Assembly: GCA_040383485.1 (NCBI GenBank)
Contig: JBEIDK010000149.1
Span: 1-7,656 of the forward strand
Length of the DNA: 7,656 nucleotides
Origin: JBEIDK01 sp040383485
GTDB taxonomy: Bacteria; Bacteroidota; Bacteroidia; UBA4408
Direction: 5' to 3'
Position 1 is the first letter of the stretch; the number at the start of each line of letters is the position of its first letter. Below are positions 1 through 4,923 of the stretch, piece by piece. The translations under genes and the position numbers were made by a program. The notes beneath the pieces were generated by a model. It saw nothing but the letters and a program-made list of their open reading frames with translations. It made no database searches and had not been told where the DNA came from.

Positions 1-119
1 AACAATACATTTACAATATCACAAATTGAGCGGCTCAAGGAAATTGCACCAATGTGCCCATACAATAAGGGAGAAGCTGTTTATTTAGCAAGAAAACAAC
101 TATCGTACATAGATAGGCC
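1..119 (+). repeat. 119-bp block identical to 1389-1507
   Basis: Bases 1-119 match 1389-1507 without a mismatch, at an offset of 1388. Identity stops abruptly at 120/1508, after which the two genes are clearly diverged. The left edge cannot be seen because the window begins inside the block. It encodes the first part of the two-cysteine domain. This looks like recent gene conversion or a recent partial duplication between tandem paralogues. Confidence 0.9.
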
Positions 120-1134
120 TTATTTTGATTACCGCAATGATTGTGAAAATATAAGTGCACCTAATCAGAGCAAAGCAAGAAAGGCAAATACAAGCGATAT
201 CGATAGCTTAAATTTAGTTGCTAACGGTAGTTTTGAAGATTATATAACATGTCCTTATAATGGTATAACTGCTTCAAGTTTGCCACAATGGGCAAGTTCT
301 ATTGGCGGCAGGTATTTCAATGAGTGTTCAAACGATATACACAGTTCAATACCCCAAAACCGTTTTGGCTTTGAAAATGCTGCTGACGGTATTGGATATA
401 CAACTATTGTTACATTTGACCATGTTAATAATGAACAAAGGTGGTTTTTAGTAGGGAATTTAAAATCAAATTTAATAGCAGGTAGTAAATACGGTGTTAA
501 CTTTAAAATGTCTTTAGCGGACAGTCTTACCGTAAGTTGCAAAAATATAGCTGTTTTCTTTTGTGACACCATACCTAGTTATTATTTTGACCCAACACCA
601 CCTTATCAGTTGCATTGGAATTTACCGCACCAACCCGAACTGCAGTTTAATCAAGATTTAAGCAACAAGGTGGGATGGACGATGTTGGATACAAATTATA
701 TTGCAAATGGTTACGAAAAACACTTGATAATTGGTAATTTTTTAGACAATAGCAACTCAGATACTACCCATGTCGGTGGCAATCCTGATGTCGTTAACGG
801 TCTCTATTGGAATCAAGCAGGTTATTATTTTGATGATGTTAGAATTAAATTGTTAGATGGAGTAGGGCTAAGTCCAACGGACAATTTACAAGAAGTTATG
901 ACTAATATAATCCCAAATCCCAACAATGGTAGTTTTACAATACAAACAGATGCGTTTGATAAGCAAGTAACATTTGTGTTATCCAATGCTATGGGGCAAG
1001 TGGTAGATAACATCATGGTTACAAGTAGCAGTACTATTTATAAAAATAACAACTTGCCAAGCGGTATCTATTTTTATACAATAATAAGTGGTGGTGCTGC
1101 AACTAATAGGGGTAAGTTTTTATTACAAAAATGA
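1..1134 (+). CDS. T9SS-secreted jelly-roll protein, gene 1 (5' partial)
   Basis: The reading frame is open from base 1 and ends at TGA 1132-1134, giving 377 visible residues. The ATG at 52 is internal, because the 17 codons before it match codons 87-103 of the next gene exactly. By comparison with that gene, about 86 residues, including the signal peptide, lie outside the window. Visible modules are a two-cysteine domain (CPYNKGEAVY to YRNDCEN), a jelly-roll-like domain from NLVANGSFED to YYFDDV, and a C-terminal type A T9SS sorting domain of about 77 residues (IIPNPNNGSF to GKFLLQK). Jelly-roll domains opening with N-G-S-F-E and closing with DDV often resemble galactose- or carbohydrate-binding folds; the ligand is unknown. 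The product is probably exported by Sec and then T9SS to the cell surface or medium. The stop overlaps the start of gene 2. The protein aligns with gene 2 along its whole visible length, so it is a tandem paralogue. Confidence 0.85.
   Translation, partial: NNTFTISQIERLKEIAPMCPYNKGEAVYLARKQLSYIDRPYFDYRNDCENISAPNQSKARKANTSDIDSLNLVANGSFEDYITCPYNGITASSLPQWASSIGGRYFNECSNDIHSSIPQNRFGFENAADGIGYTTIVTFDHVNNEQRWFLVGNLKSNLIAGSKYGVNFKMSLADSLTVSCKNIAVFFCDTIPSYYFDPTPPYQLHWNLPHQPELQFNQDLSNKVGWTMLDTNYIANGYEKHLIIGNFLDNSNSDTTHVGGNPDVVNGLYWNQAGYYFDDVRIKLLDGVGLSPTDNLQEVMTNIIPNPNNGSFTIQTDAFDKQVTFVLSNAMGQVVDNIMVTSSSTIYKNNNLPSGIYFYTIISGGAATNRGKFLLQK
1131..1134 (+). other. ATGA stop/start overlap between genes 1 and 2
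   Basis: The TGA stop of gene 1 (1132-1134) overlaps the ATG of gene 2 (1131-1133) by three bases inside an ATGA. No Shine-Dalgarno sequence is visible upstream, so gene 2 may be translated by ribosomes finishing gene 1 (inference). Confidence 0.75.
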
Positions 1135-2525
1135 GAAAAGTAATAGCGTCTATAATATTTATGGTTTTGGGTTTCACTAAAACAAAATCTCAGAACTTTT
1201 TGCATGATTCAGTAACTCAGCACAACACAAATGATTCTGGCAATCAAAAAAGTTTTGTTGAATTATTTATAGTATCAGATTCTACTAATTTGAAAACTAA
1301 AAATGATTTTACACAAGCAGAATTAGACAACATTGAAAGCTTATACTTAGAAGTTTCGCAAATGATATATAACCTGCCTTATCAGCCAAACAATACATTT
1401 ACAATATCACAAATTGAGCGGCTCAAGGAAATTGCACCAATGTGCCCATACAATAAGGGAGAAGCTGTTTATTTAGCAAGAAAACAACTATCGTACATAG
1501 ATAGGCCATATGTAGATTATAGAAACGAATGTGAAAATGTAGGAGCACCAGAACATTCAAAGGCACGCATAGCAAATACAACCGATACAGATAGTCTTAA
1601 TTTGGTAGTTGACGGTAGTTTTGAGGATAAAATATTTTGTCCGACGAGTGGAAGTAGTGTTTCAGAATTACCACAATGGTCTAATTCGATTGGAGGAGCT
1701 TATTTTAATCAATGTTCAAATTCAATATATAATTCAATACCATTAAATAAATATGGTTTTGAGAATACTGCAGAAGGATTAGGGTATGCAGGAATTACTA
1801 CATTTTGCAACGTGCCTAATTTGGTTAACTTAAGAAACTTTTTAGTTGGTAAGTTAAAAACTAATTTGGTTAATAATTATAAGTATGATGTTAATTTTAA
1901 AATGTCTCTACTTGATAGTAATACTGTTAGTTGCAAAAACATAGCCATTTACTTTACTGATACTATTCCAACATATTATTATGACCCTACTCCACCTTAC
2001 ACTTTGCATTGGAATTTAACGCATCAACCAATTCAATTTTATAAAGATTTGAGTAACAAAGTTGGTTGGACAACATTAGACACAACTTATATTGCTAGTG
2101 GTAATGAAAAGTTTTTGATTATTGGTAATTTTCTTCTCGCTAGTCAATCGGATTCTGTAAATGTGGGAGGGAATCCTGATGTAGTAAATGGATATAATTG
2201 GAATACAGCAGGCTACTATGTAGATGACGTTAGAATAACTTTACTTGAAGGCACAAATATAAAACCTACAAGTAGTATAGAAAATGATGCTTATAAAATT
2301 TACCCCAACCCAAACAGCGGAAGCTTTACCATACAAACAGATGCGTTTGATAAGCATGCACAATTTGTAATAACCAACGCAATAGGGCAAGTGGTAGATA
2401 ATATTCCAGTAACAAGTAGCACAACTACTTATAAAAACAAAAACCTAAGCAATGGTTTGTATTATTACACTGTGGTTAGTGCTGGTTTGGTAACAAGTAG
2501 GGGTAAGTTTTTAATACAAAAATAA
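1131..2525 (+). CDS. T9SS-secreted jelly-roll protein, gene 2 (complete)
   Basis: A 464-residue protein starting at the ATG of the ATGA overlap. This start gives a clear Sec signal peptide: MRK, then a hydrophobic stretch, with likely cleavage near TKS/QN at residues 20-21. Residues ~60-150 form the two-cysteine domain, with C105 and C134 conserved in genes 1 and 3 and possibly disulfide-bonded. Residues ~157-370 form a jelly-roll-like domain from NLVVDGSFED to YYVDDVRI, with cysteines at CP and VSCKNI also found in genes 1 and 4. Residues ~387-464 are a type A T9SS sorting domain (IYPNPNSGSF, then NGLYYYTV and GKFLIQK), which directs outer-membrane passage and is normally removed afterwards. 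It is the only gene here visible in full with all three modules. No catalytic motif is seen; an adhesive or binding role is plausible but unproven. Gene 3 follows after one base, so the genes are probably cotranscribed. Confidence 0.88.
   Translation: MRKVIASIIFMVLGFTKTKSQNFLHDSVTQHNTNDSGNQKSFVELFIVSDSTNLKTKNDFTQAELDNIESLYLEVSQMIYNLPYQPNNTFTISQIERLKEIAPMCPYNKGEAVYLARKQLSYIDRPYVDYRNECENVGAPEHSKARIANTTDTDSLNLVVDGSFEDKIFCPTSGSSVSELPQWSNSIGGAYFNQCSNSIYNSIPLNKYGFENTAEGLGYAGITTFCNVPNLVNLRNFLVGKLKTNLVNNYKYDVNFKMSLLDSNTVSCKNIAIYFTDTIPTYYYDPTPPYTLHWNLTHQPIQFYKDLSNKVGWTTLDTTYIASGNEKFLIIGNFLLASQSDSVNVGGNPDVVNGYNWNTAGYYVDDVRITLLEGTNIKPTSSIENDAYKIYPNPNSGSFTIQTDAFDKHAQFVITNAIGQVVDNIPVTSSTTTYKNKNLSNGLYYYTVVSAGLVTSRGKFLIQK
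1389..1507 (+). repeat. Second copy of the 119-bp identical block
   Basis: Exact partner of bases 1-119, inside gene 2. Further shared tracts occur in the sorting-domain region: 26 bp at 940-965 and 2331-2356, and 17 bp at 994-1010 and 2385-2401. Those are shorter and separated by mismatches. Confidence 0.9.
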
Positions 2526-2526
2526 G

Positions 2527-3198
2527 GTGGTAATGGTTAAGAATTATGCATATGATACAGATTTTGGCTCCCTCCCTTTGGGAGGGTCGGGGTGGGCTGT
2601 ATTCCCTCTCAATACCGTTAAATATTGGTACGAAACCAACCGAACTGCCGCATTAGCTCCAATTGAAGAAATAGAAAGTTTGTACAAAGAGGTATTATTA
2701 ATTGCTTTAAGCGATTCATGGCTATACAAAGAGGTATTTACACAAAATCAAATAGATAGGTTAAGAGAAATTGCTGAATTGTGCCCTATGGAAAAAGGAA
2801 GGGCGGTTTATGCAGCAAGGGTTTTATTAACTTATTTAGATATGCCTTATGTAGATTATAGGAATGATTGTGAAAATGTGCCTGCACCTAGGCATAGCAG
2901 TGCGCGAAAAGCAACAAATACTGAAAAGAATATACCCAATGTTGTTGTAGATAATTTTAATCAGATTGTTAGCATTTACCCTAATCCTAATAATGGAACT
3001 TTTAATGTAAATATAGCAAATAATGAACCAGCAAAAATTGAAATAGTTGACGTAATAGGGCAAATAATGTTGCGCGAAACATGTACGAATAAAAAAGTAA
3101 TAAATACAGAGAATAATTTATTGTCGGGTGTTTATCTTTGCAAAATAATACAAAATAACAAAGTCGTTTATCAAACAAAATTAATAATAAAGAGATGA
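2527..3198 (+). CDS. T9SS sorting-domain protein without signal peptide, gene 3
   Basis: A 223-residue frame starting at GTG 2527, or at ATG 2533 two codons later; ATG is the commoner start, and an in-frame TAA at 2512-2514 rules out anything further upstream. Residues ~45-135 form the two-cysteine domain (CPMEKGRAVYAAR to VDYRNDCEN) seen in genes 1 and 2. It is followed almost directly by a type A T9SS sorting domain from ~146 (SIYPNPNNGTF) to the end. The jelly-roll is missing. The N-terminus is not hydrophobic, so no Sec signal peptide is predicted; a T9SS cargo without one should stay in the cytoplasm. Residues ~14-24 (GSLPLGGSGWA) are encoded by a GC-rich palindromic repeat. The gene may be the 3' remnant of a larger secreted protein that lost its front end, or a decaying gene. 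The stop overlaps the start of gene 4. Confidence 0.7.
   Translation: MVMVKNYAYDTDFGSLPLGGSGWAVFPLNTVKYWYETNRTAALAPIEEIESLYKEVLLIALSDSWLYKEVFTQNQIDRLREIAELCPMEKGRAVYAARVLLTYLDMPYVDYRNDCENVPAPRHSSARKATNTEKNIPNVVVDNFNQIVSIYPNPNNGTFNVNIANNEPAKIEIVDVIGQIMLRETCTNKKVINTENNLLSGVYLCKIIQNNKVVYQTKLIIKR
2566..2598 (+). repeat. GC-rich palindromic repeat, copy A, inside gene 3
   Basis: A GC-rich block in an AT-rich gene. The core is a perfect 7-bp inverted repeat, CCCTCCC at 2570-2576 and GGGAGGG at 2580-2586, around a TTT loop. A G-rich tail (GGGGTGGGCT) follows. The same element occurs in reverse orientation at 3921-3950. From memory, similar CCTCCCTTTGGGAGG-type elements are dispersed in many Bacteroidota genomes. 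It is read through in frame here. Confidence 0.75.
2683..2738 (+). repeat. 14-bp direct repeat encoding LYKEV twice
   Basis: TACAAAGAGGTATT occurs at 2683-2696 and 2725-2738, exactly 42 bp (14 codons) apart, so the peptide LYKEV is repeated in gene 3. Genes 1 and 2 lack the second copy in the matching position, which suggests a small local duplication. Confidence 0.6.
3195..3198 (+). other. ATGA stop/start overlap between genes 3 and 4
   Basis: The TGA of gene 3 (3196-3198) overlaps the ATG of gene 4 (3195-3197). Only a weak purine stretch (AAAGAG) precedes it. This junction has the same form as the one between genes 1 and 2. Confidence 0.75.
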
Positions 3199-4175
3199 GG
3201 AAGCTTATTTTAATATTTGTATTAGTAGTTTTGAGTTTCACTAAAACAAAAGCTCAAAACTTAGTTTACGATGGTAGTTTTGAGGATACCTTACATTGTC
3301 CATGGTCTTTAAATGGTTATATTAGTTATTCATTAAATTATTGGCAATATTCCGGTAATATTTCAGGTGTCGCTCTGAACTCTTGTAATACTGATAATTG
3401 GGGTATACCACAAAATAACAGTGGCTTTGAGTACTCACATAGTGGCAACGGATATATAGGCTTAATTTGTTTTGGTGGTGTGTCTCAAACTCCCGATTTA
3501 AGAAAATTTGCAGTGGGTCAATTAATGCAAACACTTGTTGCTGGTAAAAAATACAAAGTCACTATGCACGTTTCTTTAGTTGACAGCTTTATTTATGCGT
3601 GTAATAATATTTCTATTTATTTTTCTGATACCTTACCCACTTACAACTTTTATGATTTATACAAGGTTAATTTTAACATGACACATCCAATTGATGTAAA
3701 TTTCCATCAGGATTTGAGTAGTAAGGTGGGTTGGACAAAATTAGATACAACATTTATAGCATCGGGTAATGAGCGGTGGTTAACAATTGGAAACTTTCTG
3801 CCTGATTCATTATCAGATACAACCTATGTTGGTGGTAATGTTCCACAAACTCAACATGCGTGGGACTATTCAAATTATTATATTGACGATGTTAGTGTTG
3901 AGTTGTATGATGAGACAGGAAGCCCCACCAACCTCCCCCAAAGGGAGGCTTTTAGGCTTTTCCCTAACCCTGCAACTTCTGTTGTTTATATTGATGGCAA
4001 ACAAAGCTTTACCGGTATAATAATATTCAATGCCCAAGGTTCTTTGGTAGAAAAAATAAGTACCAAACCAACTGTTAATTATCAATTGTCAATAGCTAAT
4101 TATAAAAAAGGTATTTATTTTATAAAAGTTACTACTGAATTTGGTATGCAGTGTTTGAAATTGGTTGTGCAGTAA
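3195..4175 (+). CDS. T9SS-secreted jelly-roll protein, gene 4
   Basis: A 326-residue protein starting at the ATG of an ATGA overlap. Residues 1-20 are a Sec signal peptide (MRKLILIFVLVVLSFTKTKA, then QN), closely matching that of gene 2, including the shared FTKTK. The jelly-roll-like domain follows at once, from NLVYDGSFED (residues 22-31) to YYIDDVSVEL (228-237), so the two-cysteine domain of genes 1 and 2 is absent. The C-terminus from about residue 253 (FRLFPNPATSVVYI, then KKGIYFIKV) is a sorting domain of type A, more diverged than those of genes 1-3 and ending in LKLVVQ. The linker, residues ~243-252 (SPTNLPQREA), is encoded by an inverted copy of the palindromic repeat found in gene 3. 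A secreted or surface-attached binding protein is likely; the ligand is unknown. It is the last gene of the run, followed by 748 bases without a gene. Confidence 0.87.
   Translation: MRKLILIFVLVVLSFTKTKAQNLVYDGSFEDTLHCPWSLNGYISYSLNYWQYSGNISGVALNSCNTDNWGIPQNNSGFEYSHSGNGYIGLICFGGVSQTPDLRKFAVGQLMQTLVAGKKYKVTMHVSLVDSFIYACNNISIYFSDTLPTYNFYDLYKVNFNMTHPIDVNFHQDLSSKVGWTKLDTTFIASGNERWLTIGNFLPDSLSDTTYVGGNVPQTQHAWDYSNYYIDDVSVELYDETGSPTNLPQREAFRLFPNPATSVVYIDGKQSFTGIIIFNAQGSLVEKISTKPTVNYQLSIANYKKGIYFIKVTTEFGMQCLKLVVQ
3921..3950 (-). repeat. GC-rich palindromic repeat, copy B, inside gene 4
   Basis: The core arms are CCTCCC at 3932-3937 and GGGAGG at 3943-3948 with a five-base loop. Read on the minus strand the block gives CCTCCCTTTGGG, then a G-rich tail ending in GGGGCT, matching copy A in reverse. 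It is in frame and sits between the jelly-roll and the sorting domain, abutting the FRLFPNP motif. Confidence 0.75.
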
Positions 4176-4180
4176 TTATA

Positions 4181-4400
4181 TAGTGCAAAGTGTAAAGATT
4201 AAAATGCAAAGTGGGGGTATGTTTAGTAATGGAATTCTAGTGCAAAGTGTAAAGTTAAAAATGCAAAGTTGGGGATATGTTTAGTAATGGAATCCCAGTG
4301 CAAAGTGTAAAGTTAAAAGTGCAAAGTTGGGGGTATTTTTAGTAATGGAATTCCAGTGCAAAGTGTAAGGTTTAAAATGCAAAGTGGGGGTATGCTTAGT
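4181..4400 (+). repeat. 58-bp tandem repeat array, about 3.8 units
   Basis: Units start at 4181 (57 bp), 4238 (58 bp), 4296 (58 bp) and 4354 (about 47 bp, then diverging). They differ at only a few positions. Each unit holds two TGCAAAGT sites exactly 21 bp apart: 4184/4205, 4241/4262, 4299/4320 and 4357/4378. Successive pairs are 36-37 bp apart. The 28 bp spanning each pair read as four heptamers: TGCAAAG, TGTAAAG, an A-rich word, TGCAAAG. The remaining ~30 bp contain a G run and TTTAGTAATGGAAT. Since 58 is not a multiple of 3, the array is unlikely to be coding. It lies between the gene 4 stop and polA; its function is unknown. Confidence 0.9.
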
Positions 4401-4414
4401 GTGTCCACTTTGCA
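4378..4414. repeat. Inverted repeat closing the 58-bp array
   Basis: TGCAAAGTGG at 4378-4387 is complementary to CCACTTTGCA at 4405-4414, a perfect 10-bp stem with a 17-base loop. The right arm is the only inverted copy of the TGCAAAGT word. No T-run follows on the + strand, so it is at best a weak terminator for the gene 1-4 transcript. Confidence 0.5.
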
Positions 4415-4677
4415 AAACTTTAAAGACAGTGCTAAAATAAATAGAGGGACGTCATAAGTGGATATAAAAAATATGCAAATTAGATTTGTTTTTATCGATA
4501 GCTTACGGCAGCGGGGGGAATAAGTCTTTGAGATTGACTGATTACAAACAAAAGTTCAGTTCAAAAACTCTTTTGTTGATGATAATCGAATTTAAAATAA
4601 TTTGTTTGTTTAATTAATGCATATTTTTTTTGATTTGTCAATACAAATATTTTATCACCTTAGCCAAATAAAAACAG
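4415..4677. other. AT-rich spacer without a gene
   Basis: No convincing coding frame or RNA gene is seen. It holds one small GC-rich patch around 4505-4518 (ACGGCAGCGGGGGG) and an 8-bp inverted repeat, AACAAAAG at 4547-4554 with CTTTTGTT at 4570-4577. A weak candidate promoter lies near its right end. Otherwise it is ordinary AT-rich intergenic sequence. Confidence 0.6.
4634..4663 (+). promoter_or_regulatory. Candidate Bacteroidota-type promoter for polA
   Basis: TTTG at 4634-4637 is followed after 18 bases by CACCTTAG at 4656-4663. The known Bacteroidota pattern is TTTG, about 19 bases, then TANNTTTG; the second box here has two mismatches. It is the best match I found just upstream of the heptamer array. 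Transcription from here would put the whole array in the polA leader, about 250 bases long. Confidence 0.3.
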
Positions 4678-4915
4678 TAATCAATAATCAATAATCAATA
4701 ATCAATAATCACTAATCACAAAACACCAACTACAAAACACTAAGCTCTAAAAACTATCTACTATCTACTAACTACTAACTACTAACCACTAACAACTAAC
4801 AACTAACAACTAACAACTATCTACTAATAACTAATAACTAACCACTAACCACTAACCACTAACAACTATCTACTAAACACTATCTACTAACAACTGAGCA
4901 CTAACAACTAAGCAC
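4678..4915 (+). repeat. 34-unit heptanucleotide array upstream of polA
   Basis: The sequence divides into 34 consecutive 7-bp units with no insertion or deletion, consensus TAANNAC. Position 1 is T in 31 units, position 2 is A in 33, position 6 is A in 33, and position 7 is C in 30 (A in the first four). Fourteen words are used. The commonest are TAACAAC (7), TATCTAC (5), TAATCAA (4) and TAACCAC (4). TATCTAC and TAACAAC recur at non-adjacent places. Only four G occur on the + strand in 238 bases. A heptad period cannot keep a reading frame. The array ends eight bases before the polA ATG, so it is probably transcribed as an unstructured leader. Heptanucleotide arrays are known in some filamentous cyanobacteria (STRR sequences); I know of no assigned role for this one. 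Confidence 0.95.
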
Positions 4916-4923
4916 CACCCAGC

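Noticed and set aside
52..54. ATG at 52 as the true start of gene 1
   Set aside because: The frame is open upstream and those codons are identical to the interior of gene 2, so this methionine is internal.
255..1016. Antisense open frames within gene 1, and similar ones within genes 3-4 and polA
   Set aside because: They lie opposite clearly coding sequence with recognisable protein domains, have no conserved features of their own, and are expected by chance in AT-rich coding DNA.
4541..4580. Riboswitch or structured leader around the AACAAAAG/CTTTTGTT inverted repeat
   Set aside because: It is a single short AT-rich stem of the kind expected by chance, with no conserved aptamer pattern.
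4181..4680. Replication origin with iterons
   Set aside because: The spaced TGCAAAGT sites suggested iterons, but I see no DnaA boxes and no replication initiator gene in the window.
4839..4866. G-quadruplex or telomere-like repeat on the minus strand
   Set aside because: The minus strand reads GTGGTTA repeats, but only short GG tracts occur and too few in a row for a stable quadruplex.
4181..4915. CRISPR array
   Set aside because: The 58-bp units are nearly identical along their whole length, with no unique spacers, and the 7-bp units are too short and contiguous. No cas gene is visible.
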